DNA of 64,000 bases from Lonicera japonica (lineage: Eukaryota; Streptophyta; Magnoliopsida; Dipsacales; Caprifoliaceae): NCBI GenBank assembly GCA_021464415.1, contig CM038467.1, positions 30,311,248-30,375,247 on the forward strand, read 5' to 3'. Positions 33,202 through 58,141 of this stretch are shown here, one piece after another. Position 1 is the first letter of the stretch. Each line of letters begins with the position of its first letter. A program made the position numbers and the translations under genes. The notes beneath the pieces were generated by a model. The model searched no databases and was not told where the DNA came from. It saw only the letters and a list, made by a program, of their open reading frames with translations.

Positions 33202-36200
33202 ATATCTCGACGCTGCCTATCTTTTGTTCCATTCCGTTCCGTTATATATGCTCTTTCTTTTTCCTATTTATAAGATTGATTCAGGTTTCCTTTTTTGGAG
33301 TTTTATACTCGAGTTTCGCGGTTCTTTAGAAACTACTCATTGTGCGTCCCCTGAATTAATTTTTACCACTAAAACAGAAAAGAAGAACTACAGGTTTAAG
33401 CTAATAAAAAACTGCAGTACCCCCCCACCCCCCACACACAACCCAAGGCTTCGTATCGCTTTTAAATTAATTGAATCCCTAGTTTCCCTACAGGATAAGG
33501 ATAAAGAAAACAGGTGTTTCTCCCCTAACTTTCTCGGGATAGAAAGAACAAAAGCACAACATGTATTAAATAATGCACAAATTCTCGTGCAAGACCTAAT
33601 TCATTCCATTTATATCATACTTAACACGTGCTCTTAGGGCACATGTTAACACTACCCAACTGTTTGTTTTCCTGAAAATATTTCCTCAGGAACTCCTGGT
33701 GCCAAGATTTAAATGTGCACTCACTCTCGTGTTCTCATATACTGAAGTTATACACAATGTTTTGGATGTGCTGCGTATGTGTGTGTCTTTGACTCGAGCG
33801 GAGAAATAATACAGTAAGTAACAACATATATCTTGCTAGCATACTCTAGCTGAACATATGAATTTGATTAACAATAACAAAGGAACAGAAAGCAGCAGGA
33901 AAAGTAGAATGGTTTGGTATTTAGATGAAAACGATGTCGAATTAGTAAGAAGTAAAGTGACCTTCCCCCTTGAATCAGACAAATATTAAGAAATAAAATA
34001 CCAGAGTCCAATCCCCAACTTTTTTTGGCTTGTCCCTCCGTAACTCAAATCCTATTTGTGGTGGATTTCTTTGCAGTCAGCCATTCCAATTGCCATATCG
34101 AGAGTTAATCAGATTGATGCAGCCAGACTGGACGTTGAAATGTCCGCCATGTTGAAAGAACAGTTGGTTAAGGTTTTTTCTTTAATGAAGGTATGCCTAT
34201 CTTAGAGCTTAATTGTTTATACATGATACATCAAGAGGAAGTACTTGTTTAGCTAATATGTACATTTTGTTTGAGTGACATTAATTTATTTTCCCTCATA
34301 TTCTTTGGGATTAGCCAGGGTTGTTATTCCAATATGAACCAGAACTCGATGCTTTCCTCGAGTTTCTTATATGGAGGTTCTCTATTTGGGTTGATAAGCC
34401 TACACCAGGAAATGGTCTCATGAATTTGAGATATAGAGATGAACGTGCCATTGAAACGAGAGGAAAAGGTGAGAAGTTCCCGAGATGCCCCTATTCTGAT
34501 GGTTGAACTGCTTTCATTAGAGCCCCTTACAGGCAACCTTGCACTAGTCCAGCTTTACTAATACATGCAGATTTTTGCCTTCTGTTTGTGCATGTCAACC
34601 TTCAGTGAGAACTGGTTTGGAGGGACCTGGACTCTCTGTGGCTCAGAAGATATGGTATTGTGTTGCCACTGTTGGTGGCCAATATATCTGGGCCCGTCTA
34701 CAATCTTTTTCTGCTTTTCGCCGATGGGGTGATTCTGAGCAGGTACTTTTATATACTTCTTCCAAGCAGATATCTCTCTGACTCTCTCTCTCTAGATATG
34801 TGCTTGTCTATGTGGATGTATTTATCTTGAAGAAGGAGGATCCAGCAATTTAATCATTCTATTGGCCTGCTCTTCAGAGGTCTGTGGCACGTCGATCATG
34901 GTATTTACTACAGCGTATAGAAGGATTTTATAAAGCTGCATCGTTTAGCAACCTGCTCATATTTCTTTGCACAGGAAGGTATGTTTCTGAGCTGTGAGCA
35001 CCTTGCATTTATACTTTTGATGGCTTTTCTGAATGCATATAGTCAATAGATAGTCCTACAGATAATTAATATTAAACTGTAAAAGGGCTTAGCATTTTTC
35101 ACTCTCAAATGCCCTTCCCTTATGCATGAAGAAACGAACACATTAACCAAACTGACTGTGCGCAAGAGAAATGCAAGCAAATTGAAAGTTGATGTTGCTA
35201 AAGCTTCCTTTAACAACTTTTGTTGATCCTTTTTATGTCTTTCTTTGTTTCTTTGATTGATAAAATGCCTGTTTATTCATAGCCACTGGAGGTTGAATGC
35301 AGTTGGATTTAATTTTTAACTGTTGGTGTCATGTAACTGATTGTCAATTAAGCTAAAATTGGATACTTGAGTTGTGATTCCATTAACAATTTTCAGCCTT
35401 GTCTTTTTTTTTGCTCTGATCTTCTACAAGTTTTATGTACTCATGAAAGTTGACATGAATCTGGTTACTTTAATATGATACTATGATGATAATATTTGGA
35501 TTCAGGGGTGAAGTCTAATTTCAATAGGATAGGATGTGAATTTGAGACATCATATCTGCACTTACACTATATAGAACGGCATCTTCCATATGTAACTTGT
35601 CACCTATGGCTTAAATATAAAGACCAAAGCTTGCAATTACTTGAAACTTTTCTTCACAGAATATGATGCCGTCAAATTTTAGAGGGTTATGTTTAAGGAC
35701 AGTGAAACAGGGTTTTAATGAATTTTGGTACAAAATAAGAAGGGGTAACTAGAAATAACCCTTAAATTAATTGATGGAACATTCTTCTGCATGCTAGCCA
35801 CTGGTTCAGAGGTGATCAAGCTGGTATTAATTTTCCTTGCTGAAGTAGCAGAATGGGAAAGTTACATATAAGAGGAACCAAATAGAGGCTTATTTGAGGA
35901 TATGCCCAAATGTTATGCATGGTGTTCTTTGGAAATGTTCTAACTTCATTCTAGATCACACCAAAGTTGAATATATTGCTTATTCTGTTATTATTTCAGT
36001 GATACGACAAGTTCGCTTTCTTGTTAGAAACCTATCTCTGAGTATATGTTGGGCAGACTTGAGAGCATCTTTAGTTTTTATTAATCTTGAAGGAATTAAT
36101 CACTTTCTATGCACATACAAGAACTTTATTTGTATTTGTGTTTTGTTTTGATGCAGGTTTAGAAATCTTATTGAGAGAGCTCTAAAAGCAAGACTTGTCT

Positions 36201-36543
36201 ACGGTAGCCCTCACATGAACCGAGCTGTTAGTTTTGAGTACATGAATCGCCAGTTGGTCTGGAATGAATTCTCGGTAACACTATTATGGACTATTATTCC
36301 TTAATATTTTATTTTGCTTGGCAATCTTTGTGTGCCCTTCTATATATATCATAAAGTTCTGAACATTAATGACAAGAACTCGAAAATCTGACTGAAGATT
36401 TGTTGATGGAATATCCCAAGAGCACCATCCCCCTGCATCTTTTCCAAATTCTGCTTCAGGACCTTAAAAAATCTTGTTTTCAAATTCACTATCTTGCTAT
36501 TATAAAACTTTCTGCTTAGATTTCATGTATTTAGTAGTGTAAC

Positions 36544-36574
<31 letters not shown>

Positions 36575-37100
36575 CCTTGTTGAACACTTATCTTAAAACT
36601 GTTGTGATTTGTAGGAAATGTTGTTGCTTCTTCTTCCTCTTCTCAATTCATCATCAATAAAAAGTTTCCTTCGTCCATTCTCGAAGGATAAATCATTGAA
36701 TTCTGCAGAGGATGAAACGTTATGCCCCATTTGCCAGGCAAATCCGACCATTCCATTTTTAGCTCTCCCTTGTCAGCACAGGTACATGAATATTTCGACT
36801 TCTACGTACTATACTTAAACTAGGCCCCAAATTACATTGATTGATGAAACTATTTTTCTTATAAAGTGCAAAAGTGATTTATGACCTCATAATTTGGGAT
36901 GTGTTGGGTATTTTTAATGTAAATAAGTTAAACGCTTTCTTTGAATTAATGTGATTAATATTGGTGTAAGGTATTGTTACTACTGTCTTCAAACTCGGTG
37001 CTCAGCGGCTCAGTCGTTCCGGTGCTCCAGATGCAGTGAACCTGTTATCGCTATGCAACGGCATGGCAGTTCAAACAACGTTGTTACTCAACAAAATTAA
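33025..37100 (+). CDS. PEX2: PEX2 peroxisome biogenesis RING E3 ligase
   Basis: Eight exons: 33025-33162, 34077-34190, 34315-34468, 34606-34742, 34878-34978, 36157-36274, 36615-36781, 36971-37100. All introns have GT-AG ends and the product has 352 residues (Arabidopsis PEX2 has 333). PEX2 is a peroxisomal membrane protein that forms the PEX2-PEX10-PEX12 ubiquitin ligase, which recycles the import receptor PEX5. The sequence follows the family closely: AWVTAYQRLIPQWRSL, RLDVEMSAMLKEQL, VRTGLEGPGLSVAQKIWYCV, SFSAFRRWGDSEQR, HMNRAVSFEYMNRQLVWNEF and the hydrophobic EMLLLLLPLLNS. The C-terminal RING finger has C291, C294, C307, H309, C312, C315, C328 and C331. Two ATGs are adjacent at 33025 and 33028; I chose the first. 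Intron 1 holds a (CT)n and intron 6 a (GA)n. A copy of exon 5 lies dead at 12784. Confidence 0.95.
33171..33197. repeat. (CT)n microsatellite in PEX2 intron 1
   Basis: About 13 CT units just behind the exon 1 donor. Confidence 0.95.
36544..36568. repeat. (GA)n microsatellite in PEX2 intron 6
   Basis: About 12 GA units, some 50 bp upstream of the exon 7 acceptor. Confidence 0.95.
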
Positions 37101-37815
37101 TTATTTCATAGGGAGAATTAGAAAAGAAATCAATCAATTACATTGTTGTATAAGAATATGCCTGCAGGCGGCATTACTATTATTTAGTTAAGGAACTTGA
37201 AAACCACATGTTCCTCTTTATTTAGTGAATTAATTCTTTTGCAACTTTATGTTCCCTTATGCAAGGTGGATAAGTTACTTAAAGAAATGAAGAAGAAATT
37301 GACCTTTAATTTGTCTATATATCAGTTCTACTCTTTGGAATAATTTACTTCTTTCTTTTCTTTGAAAACATTATTATTTACATAGCAATATAAGTTTTAT
37401 AAAAAAATTCTATAAATAAATAGAATAAGACTTTTGTAACTAGCATCAATTTTGGCAGTGTCACGAGCGTCTGTTCTTAACATGTACCATAGTTAAAAGG
37501 CAAACAACAAACATTTTCTTTATGTAATTAATTATTACTTTAATATTGGCGCATTTGCCTGCAATATCAAAAATAATATTTGTCAATTTGTATATAATTG
37601 ATGATAAAAAATAAGACATGAGTTCGAGCATAAAGGAGCGAATAATGGATTTGAAAAAATGAATTAAGTTAAATTCTGACACAATTCAGATTTAAACACA
37701 TTACTTGCGCAATTAAAATGTTATTTTTAGGATTCATTTGGTTTGAGTTTTAGGAATGGAATTGACATTTTAGATGCCAAGAAACTTTTATTTCTGACAT
37801 CTTTATTCTAATCTA
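37101..37815. other. PEX2 3' flank
   Basis: AT-rich downstream DNA with no supported gene. At about 37729 a GGATTCATTTGGTTTGAGTT block resembles the end of the MITE that starts at 37820, suggesting an older or partial copy beside it. Confidence 0.5.
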
Positions 37816-37819
37816 TTAA

Positions 37820-38308
37820 GTGTTCGTTTGGTTAGAGTTTTATGAATGAAATCGGCAAAAAATATAATTTTTGTCATTTTTTGGAAAAAAAAAATTTCGT
37901 TTCCTGGAATTTTTTTTTCATTTTTTGGAAAAAATAAAATTTTTGTTTTCTGGAATTTTTTTTTTCATTTTTTGGAAAAAATAATATTTTCTTTTGCTGG
38001 AATTTTTTTTTTTCATTTTCTGGGAAAAAAATTTATTTTCGTTTTCTGGAAAAAAAAAATTCATTCTTTTTCATTTTTTTTCTGGAATTTTTTTTTCCCA
38101 TTTTCTAGAAAAAAAGAAAGAAGAGGATTTTCTTAGAATCCTAAGCTTTCCTCCAAATTTGGAGGGAATAAAAATGAATGAAACGGAGGAACTTAACTTT
38201 TCTAAGAAAGCTCATTTCCCTTCTAAAACTCTAACAAAACACCAAAATCCTATCTAGAATAGAATATAGAATTCTAAGAATAATCAAAAACTCGAACCAA
38301 AAGAACCC
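37820..38308. mobile_element. MITE with an internal AT minisatellite
   Basis: The left end GTGTTCGTTTGGTTAGAGTT mirrors the right end, GGGTTCTTTTGGTTCGAGTT on the opposite strand. TTAA borders both sides (37816-37819, 38309-38312), which may be a TTAA or a TAA-type target duplication. The interior (about 37860-38115) consists of repeats of TTTCTGGAA, a T run, CATTTTTTGG and an A run with a period near 50 bp. The apparent FFF-rich reading frames are products of this repeat. Confidence 0.6.
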
Positions 38309-38627
38309 TTAAAAGGAACTCATTTTCTTTTTCTTTTTCCTTTTTTAATAAAAAAATTTATAAGCCTGCAATTTGAAATATAAAAGTTGTACTTGATCTT
38401 GACCTAAGCAAAATAGGATCAGCAGAAACATGGAGTTATTTGTTTTTCGAAGGACTTTTTAAATCAAATAAAGTAAGTAGTTGTTTGATGTTAAGCTGGA
38501 TTTAAGAAATACATATTTGTCAATCATATGTGTAATAGTATGTAATAATAATTGGTAGTAAAATTGTCTACTTCAATCTCCTTATAACATGTGGCAAGAT
38601 TTTTACTACTCATTAATTTATCAATTT

Positions 38628-38750
38628 TAGAGCATCTCCATGTAACATTTACATAACTTGTAAATATTTTTATCTCCATACGTTAATTTATCAATTTAGA
38701 GCATCTCCATGTAACATTTACATGACTTGTAAATATTTTAGTCTCCGTAC
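38628..38750. repeat. tandem ~70 bp repeat with AGAGCATCTCCATGTAAC
   Basis: AGAGCATCTCCATGTAACAT starts near 38631 and again near 38698, followed both times by TTACAT.ACTTGTAAATATTT. Confidence 0.75.
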
Positions 38751-39529
38751 GTTTTTTAAATTTGAATTTTGCATAAAATGGTTGTACAAAATACACCATT
38801 TGTTTACACTGCTACTTCATATGTCTTGTGGGTGGTTAAAGGCTAATCAAACCCAATTTAAAGAAAATCAGCCCAGTTTAATTATTTGGCAACTAGAAAT
38901 TGAGAAAGATGAATCAAATCAATTTAATAGGAAGCAAGAATAGAGAAAAGACCAAATTTGTTTTGAAATAAACTCCTCTAGTAGCTTTGATTCCCAATCC
39001 AGTACTACGTCTTCCATTATGTGTGTGAAGTTCTACTTAGCATTGTTGGTAGGAACATTGGTTGTATTTTGTTGTGATTAATTTGAAAAAAGCGAAAAAT
39101 TGTGTTTTGTTATCGCTATTATAACTTATTGATGGTGAACTTTCTTTGTGTCGACAAGTATGATACTTATTCTCCCAAAAACTTTGAATATGTTTCATAA
39201 TTATATTGTTGAAATGGAAGATATATAGATAAAAATTGAACATGACTAAATTGGGTGAGAATTTAGAATGATAAAACAAACAAAAAAAGTAGAGGGGTAG
39301 GGGTGGTGCATTGGAATGACTTAAAAAAAGGATGGGTGGGGGTTTAAATTTATGGAAGAAAGGGGGTAGATCTAGCCATTCGGGAGTTTAAAGTGGGTGA
39401 ATGTCACCACTCACCCGTCCCACTACTTTAATTTTTTTTTTTTTTCATAGTACCCACAATAAATTTTGTCCAAACTACTTTGCCATTTTATCATATCAAC
39501 TACCATATGTACCGTGGATGCCTTAACAC

Positions 39530-40040
39530 CTCAAGTGGTAGATAAAACTCAATCCAAATTGACCAAACTAATTGATCTAATATAATCCAATCCATTTTTT
39601 TCAGATTTATAAATTGATTAGATCGGAGTGCATCTACTTAACCGAAAAATATTGGATTGATTCGGGATTCAAAAATTGTGTAAACTGATCTAATTAGTAT
39701 ATATCTATTTTTGCTTAAAGTGACCAATGTTTTTATTTTATTAGTAGTCATGGTAGTCTATTTATCACGCTTCTCCTTCTTTGTAATTTGACTACAGATT
39801 ATTTGTTTTAATTTTGTCTTGCCAATTTTAAAATTTTTCAATAAGTGTATTGCCAGGACTACATTTTTTACTTACTTTGTTCGTTCGAATTAAAATCGGT
39901 CTAATACAACAATTTTAATGTTGAGTTGGATTGAATCGGTAGGGGTTGTATCAGATTTAATATCAATTACTAAAATTGATATCGGATCAAATTGGATGCA
40001 TATTAATACCCACGTGATCGAATCAGATGCCCAATCTACC
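39530..40040. repeat. probable old dispersed repeat rich in AATTGGAT motifs
   Basis: Repeated ATCCAATCC, TTGGATTGA, ATCGGATCAAATTGGAT and CCCACGTGATCG motifs occur on both strands across this stretch, as in plant elements rich in 'ATCCGATCCAATT'. No clean ends were found. Between 38750 and 39530 I see no gene. Confidence 0.3.
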
Positions 40041-40189
40041 AAGTTTCTCAAAATTTATTATGAAATATTACATGAATTTGCCACGAGTTGTAATTGATTT
40101 TCATAAAAGAAAAATATAGAAAATTAGTACCAAGGATAAAATATCTAAAATCCTTTTAAAAAGGGACACATCGTTTTGGTCCAACAAAC

Positions 40190-40260
40190 GGAAAAGGCGA
40201 GACCGACAAAAGAATTGAGGACCAATCTGTTCTCTGAGCTGTGGAATCTTCTTCACTCCG
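40190..40260 (+). promoter_or_regulatory. possible leader exon of the G-patch gene
   Basis: A GC-richer stretch ends in CTTCACTCCG followed by GTAAATAT, a fitting donor. The matching acceptor would be AAATTAG at 41714-41720, ten bases before the ATG. If so the leader intron is about 1.46 kb and contains the MITE at 40918. This is an inference without transcript data. Confidence 0.35.
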
Positions 40261-40264
40261 GTAA

Positions 40265-40288
<24 letters not shown>
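40265..40288. repeat. (AT)n microsatellite
   Basis: Twelve AT units just behind the possible leader exon donor at 40261. Confidence 0.95.
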
Positions 40289-40296
<8 letters not shown>

Positions 40297-40917
40297 ATAT
40301 GAATCGATATATATATCTCTCTATATTACGAACGTAAATCATAATTATGTAGTTAATTGATGTTTGGTGTGCGAACTCAAACTTAGGGCACGTCAAATTA
40401 CTTTACTTAATCTAGTTTTCAATTTCAGTCAAGAGCTAGTTGAAAGGTAATTTGGATTACAGATCGAAAACAGAGATCAAATATGCAAGTGTATGTATAG
40501 AAACTTAGGGCACGTCAAGAAAATTGATATGTATGCGCATTTCTGACTTTGAAATTTTAGATGGTTAGTTAACCACTTCCCTGCTGAATTTTTTGATGAA
40601 ATTTGGTGTAGATCATGTAGATCATCTACACCAAATTTCATAAAAAAATAAAAAAATAATCCTTTTCCTCAAAAGCCCCAATTCGTATATTTGTTATGGA
40701 TGAGAAATTTCCCCCGCATATATAGATATATATCTCTTATTGCAAAATCTCTTTTGCACCCTTAAAAAGGATTATGTATATACAAGATTGGAAGGTTTTG
40801 ATGAAAGATGTGTATAATGGTAACTAAACACTAGTGCCTTTGACGTGAGTTACCACTAGTACGTGTATATATCTATATAATGAGGGGCATTGGTCTTTGA
40901 ATACTAAAAATTATTAA

Positions 40918-41217
40918 GGCTCTGTTTGATAACAAGATGAAAAATGGTAGGAAAAACAATTAATTTTTATGGGAAGTTGAAAAAGAGTTGGCCAATGTGG
41001 TGAGATGCTCTCTTCCTTTTTTGCTTGTTTCCATGGAAAAAAAATTCTTTAGGTAGTTTTCCACAAAAAAGTAGTGGAGGATGGAGGGCATCTGCTCATA
41101 AAAATAACGACGAATGGAGAGCATCTCATCTCATCAAATCACTTAACTTATTTTCCAACTTCTCTTATAAATCAATTTGTTTTGCTATCATTTTCCATCT
41201 TGTTATCAAAAGGAGCC
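40918..41217. mobile_element. Tourist-like MITE (PIF/Harbinger), 300 bp
   Basis: The ends are GGCTCTGTTTGATAACA and, on the other strand, GGCTCCTTTTGATAACA. TAA is duplicated on both sides (40915-40917, 41218-41220). These are textbook Tourist features. The interior resembles parts of the repeats at 1-394 and 1025-1420. The open frames over it are not genes. Confidence 0.85.
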
Positions 41218-41730
41218 TAAGAGATAAAAGATTAGATTGTTTAGATTGTAGGATGCTTTTTAAGGGTGGATAGTGCCTTTGGCATGGGTTGCTACTAGTA
41301 TATATATATAGTACAGAGTAATGTGATGATCCTAGAACATGTTCTTTTAGCAGCCTGTGTTTATTGTTCATGAATTGCTGGGTTGTGGTAAAATTGTGTG
41401 TCTGTGAGAATTTAAGAAACATAGTTTGGGTGGATTCTAGTTGTGCTAGGTCATCCATTTATTTTTTCTAATTCTCCTGTTTGCCAAAACACGAGCAAGT
41501 TTAAGCTAACTAATTTTGTTAGCAGAGGAGAGTGAGTTATGGAGGTTTTTGTTTTATTGCATCAATAGTTCGGGAGAATGCTTTGTATTGGTCGGCTTGC
41601 TAGTATAGAACTGTGCGCAGTTGAATAAATTGTTGTTTACACACTTTCAGTTCTTTCAATTGTTGACTAACTTTCCAAAAGTTTGTCCATCTCATTTTTG
41701 TTGCTTTTTATGCAAATTAGGATACATAAG

Positions 41731-46718
<4,988 letters not shown>

Positions 46719-49038
46719 TAGAAGTTCAGCCGCCCAAACCAAATGCGTATATTGATTTGCGGATGAGAATGGTCTCCTTTGGTTCAATCTTGTAATGTTT
46801 GTATTTCATACATGTTAGTTAAAGAAGGAAAGTAGTGTGACTTCTCATGCCCCCTCTTGTTTTTATATATCTCCCATGTTTGGGGCCTTGGGATATTAAA
46901 TTAGTAACAGTTGCTGATGGTAACGTTAAATATCCAAATGATAGGTAGGAATGAACTTCAAACTGCAAAATATGTGCGATTGGTCATTGGCTTTGTATTG
47001 GGTTTAAGGAAGTCTTATCGAGTTAAAATCAACTATAATTGACTATTTTCAGGTCGTGTGTTATTTGTGATTGCCTTTTTGTTGAGTTTAAACAATTTGT
47101 CATCTAGTTTCTGCTTTATTGTTTTCTTCTTTCTTTGTCTATCGATTGTTTATCGATTCTTTTTAGGTTGTGTTGCTTGAGGTCCAGACCTAGGCCTTAT
47201 TTTCAAGTTCATGGGTACTATTGCTAAGAGGCTCTTAGAGCACCTAGGTGAGGACTTTGCGTCCGCACTCTATTTACTATTTTACAAAATATAACACACT
47301 TAGGATTTGTACTAACCCAACATTCCAAATGACTGCCTATCCTATCTAGTCGTTAATGCATTCACCTGGTTTAAGTGGAAACTATTAGAACACTACTTAC
47401 AATGGTAATAGGATTTGCCCAAGCTGGATATTTGATACCTACTTTCTTAGAGGGTGGCAGTTGAGTTGGGAGACTTTGAAGCTTACTACTACCGCTACGA
47501 GGCACAGGAAAGCAAAGCAAGACCTTGTTTTTCCAGGCCTCTTCAGGCATATCATTCAAGAGGAAGATCAAGTTGGAGATGGGAAACCTTCCAGACGGTT
47601 TGGGGAGCAATGAATTAGAATGAGAGGTACCACCACATCATTGCTCATAAGGGGTGCTCGCTCAATTTACAGATTGGTCCAACTCGTGATTCACTTATAT
47701 TGATGTTAATTGTGGTTATATCGGTAAGTAGCTTGGTCCGTCTTTATTTCATTTCAACGGTGTGAGGATCCCCTCGAAGTGTTATTTATCCATTGCACCT
47801 AGTTGGACAAGGCTCATTTGGTTCGCATTTAGGGAATGAAATGGTCATTCTATATTTTTGAAAAAAAAAATTCGTAACATTTGAGATACCTCGCCAATGT
47901 TTAATTCAAACATGATATTCTTCTTTCTTGGCTCGATTAAGTACCTCCTTTATGTTTGGTTCAAACATAAAGTGAATAAAATAAGTGTCAATTACCAAAA
48001 TGTTCTTCGTCTTATAAATTTAAAAGAAAAATCGTAAGTTTTTACTTTTAAGAGCCATGAAAAGTCGCTGTGTATATTCAATAATAATAATAAAGATTTT
48101 TTTTTTCTTTTAAAATGGATATAAATGAAAAAAAAAAAATTGTCTTTCCAAGTAAAAGGGATAGTTTGGTATTAAGAGAGAATTTAAAATAAAATACCTA
48201 GAATAAGCCTTTATTTCCATCTATTTAAGAGAGTGAACTTTGAATATACAATCCATTCCAAAAGAAATGCATTCCTAGCCCAAACTCAAATCAAACATCA
48301 TAATCCTTCGCTAATAAAATGAAACATTCTGTGAATGCTTCAAAAACTCAAATCAAAGGAGCTCTAAAACGAAAGATATGATTAGACAGCTCTAGCCCAC
48401 AGATAGTCGCTTGTACTTTCACCGACGTACTACTTGCTAGGTTGATGTCTCCTACTACTGCCCTGTACCATTGAGGAAGGTACTCTTGATTTAAGACGGA
48501 ATATCTTGTTAGCAGTTTCCTAGGGAATTTTTTCCAATTTCAAAGAGACATTTTGCCCCTGGATGCATTTTAATTTGAATTTTAAGTGTAAAACTTCATT
48601 CTAAGAACATTATGTCAATCACCAAAACAAAACCTTTCACATTCAGATTTCAGTCATCAAATTTAGATTTCAGATAAAAAACCAAACACATCCTAGGACC
48701 ACTAAAAAACACCTAAAACAGATAAGTGAATAACGCCATGGAAGATGACTCCAAACATATCGCAATGCATTCTTCAAACCAGGCTTTGCTAAGTCCCTAC
48801 AACAACATTCATATTCTGATACAACGAGATAATAGAAATTCTTCGCGCTTGCAGAGACAAGCAGAGGGATAACAGTACATTCACCTCTGCATCTCATATT
48901 TACAAACACATTAACGTGATTTAGGTTACTAAGAGTCATTCATTCACCAACCTACATGACATACAGCTCTTTTAAAACCAACTGATGACTTCTCTGGACA
49001 CAGTAAATAAGATCGAAGTAGAGATTGCATGCTAAGGC
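46719..49038. other. convergent intergenic region
   Basis: It lies between the G-patch gene and the protease gene, which end towards each other. A stretch at about 47808-48368 begins GGCTCATTTGGTTCGCATTT and ends with a loose inverse (GAGCTCCTTTGATTTGAGTT on the other strand), like a decayed Tourist-type element. A minus-strand frame at 47371-47610 ends at a good donor-like GTAAGTAG but matches nothing I recognise. Confidence 0.45.
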
Positions 49039-55600
<6,562 letters not shown>

Positions 55601-55699
55601 TGAGATTTTTTTCTTTCTTGAGAGTTGAGTCTTTAAGCTGATTGGCGCGTGAAAAAGCAACAGGGAAGTAGATGGGAGGGGCGCGTGGGTGCACTTTTT

Positions 55700-58140
55700 G
55701 ATGCTTTAGTAGGTAGTATTAGTAATTATCATATCCATGGAAAATACCTAGAAACTTCAGACCAAAAAATTGAAAATGAAGATAAAAATAATATTTTTGG
55801 GTTCAAATTTCAAAGAAGAAAACGTTAAACGTGGTGTGCTTTAAATTCTTTTTTGTCCATAGGCTAAAGCATGTTTTTTTCACCATAAACAATGTAAAAA
55901 TAAATAGAATATTTTTTTGACTATAAATATATAAGTATGTATTTTTATATATAATATAAAAAAAATTAATGAACAAATGAAATAAAAAACCATCTCTAAT
56001 AAAATTGTATAAAAATTTGTCTATTAATAAATTCATAAAAAATAAATTAATAATTTTATATATAAAATGAGTCTTGTTTGATAAGTCTTTATTCATATTT
56101 TCTTAATGTGTAATTTTTATTAATAAATAAATTATATAATTATAATTAAAATATTTGAAAGTTTAAAAAAGAAAAATATGTAGATAAAAATGATGATATA
56201 GTATTAAGATATTGTCTAAGAGACTTCTAGAAGTAAAGGGTCAATCTTCACGATGTCTATTTTTATTTTTACCACATCATCTTTATGGTCATTATGAATT
56301 GTTGTATTAGAGAGCATTTTTTAATTTATTGTCCATCAATCCTACGTGACATATCTATTTTCATCAAATTCATGATTGCATTAGAGATGCTCTAATAATC
56401 ATATAAAGAAAGAGAATGTTTAGAAGATTACCACTTAACCATCTTCTAGATCTTTATATTATTAGTTGCGCCAATCTGTATTCTAAGTGGACAAATCAAA
56501 GTAAGTAAATCAATTTTTACAAAAATAAGTGAATTATTTGTGCACTACAAGAGTTTGATACATGTTGAAATCACTTGTAATTAGAGTGGGTCGGTTTTTC
56601 AAGAAGAGTTCAATCTAAAAACATTTTATGACAAGACAAAAAAAAATTATGTTAACATGTACTTTAACAACAAATATTAGTGTTAAACACAGATAATGGA
56701 TACCATTTATTTAGGATATTTTATTGGCTATCCATATTGTTAAAACAATAACATCTTTCATATAATATAGTGTTACCTAGAGAAATTTTATTTTATGATT
56801 TTAAAAATGTATGGTGCTCTGACAATAAATATAATTATTTTGTCAATAGTACCGCCTATTTTATTATTAGAATATCAACTTATAACAATGTTAGGCATAA
56901 AATCTTGTGTATTTATAGACGAAGAATTATAAACCTTTCCCTACCTTTCTCCTCGATCTATCCATCATTGAAACAAAAAAAAACCACTTCCTTCTTTTTT
57001 CTTGTGTTCAAGAAAAACAAAAACGAACTGTTCTCATTCTCAATTCTATAGCTAGCCAAACTAAATTATCCTAGCAAGTGACTGCTACAACTCTTTTAAA
57101 TAGTGAGAAGTAATGAGTTGCACTCTTCTTAATTTTTGATTTAAATTATGCATTATCTAAACCAGTCTTTACGTACATCAACTAATTTTCGCCATATAAG
57201 ATTTTTATAACCACTAAAAGTCGATTTGAAAAGCTTCTAGTCAACACTAGTTTTAGTATGAGTTGGGGGTAATTATTACATTTTCACTTGTATAATTAAA
57301 GAATAAACTACTACCATCAGTTCTAGTCAAAACTAACACTTTAACAAGTAGCCCATGAATTCAATGAATGTGTCTTGAAGTGAGGATACACTTTCTTTAT
57401 TGTTTCCTTGGCAGGTATATTTAGTCACACATTAATATTTTACACTTGAGCATTTTTCTTCCTATATTTTAGATTTGGTTCTTCTCTATTATTTAATTCT
57501 TTAAATTTCTTTTAAAAGTGTTCATTTGAAAGGTTGAAAGGATAAATTTTTTCATAACATTTGGTATAAATAATTTGTGTAATGAACAAATCATCTTTAC
57601 AAAAAAAATTATATTTTAACCCTTACAAAATACCAAGTCAAGCTTTTTATGTTGATCCTTGTTGCTTAAAGGTGGGATTTGTCATGCCTCATGCAGAGTA
57701 AATCTATTTAATGATTTTGTTTGACTTGTATTTAACGCATTGTGTCATTTTTTTAAATCTGATTAGTGTCAAAATTATAATGAGTGTAAAAAATTTGTAC
57801 AATTTGTATTTACATGCTTACATCTTTGTATATGGTCTTTCAATTTAGCCATTGTCAAATTACTTTATGTTTCTAGTTATTGATGTACCTTATTTATATA
57901 TCTCTTTGTCACGGTTTGATTATAGTGTGTAACTTATCTAGTTTAATAGTATTAGGCTCGAGTCTTGTTAATTGTTAGCTTCAAATTAGCATTTGGCCCC
58001 AACTCCCCCATTGTAATAGCATATGTTTGCTCATTTGTTAAAGATTATTAAAGCATGATTAAGGAGGCAAATTTTTAGTATATATTAATTAAATGTTATT
58101 GGAGGGATTCAAATAATTAAGCCCAATGATAAGTCGCCAC
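55700..58140. other. gene-free AT-rich stretch
   Basis: No supported gene. Frames such as 55803-56096 (minus) and 56770-57051 (plus) are rich in F, I, K and N, as expected from AT-rich DNA. An ATTAGAGATGCTCTAA terminus near 56385 suggests an old MITE end. Confidence 0.6.
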
Positions 58141-58141
58141 G

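Noticed and set aside
33224..33637. 137-codon frame in PEX2 intron 1
   Set aside because: It overlaps the first intron, starts downstream of a strong donor, and has no domain; family alignment requires splicing from 33162 to 34077.
37846..38257. Two long frames rich in phenylalanine and lysine
   Set aside because: They are translations of the T/A minisatellite inside the MITE at 37820-38308.
47371..47610. 79-codon minus-strand frame with proline- and lysine-rich sequence and a donor-like end
   Set aside because: No family recognised, no upstream exon or promoter found, and it lies in the convergent intergenic region. It could be a gene relic, but that cannot be supported from sequence alone.
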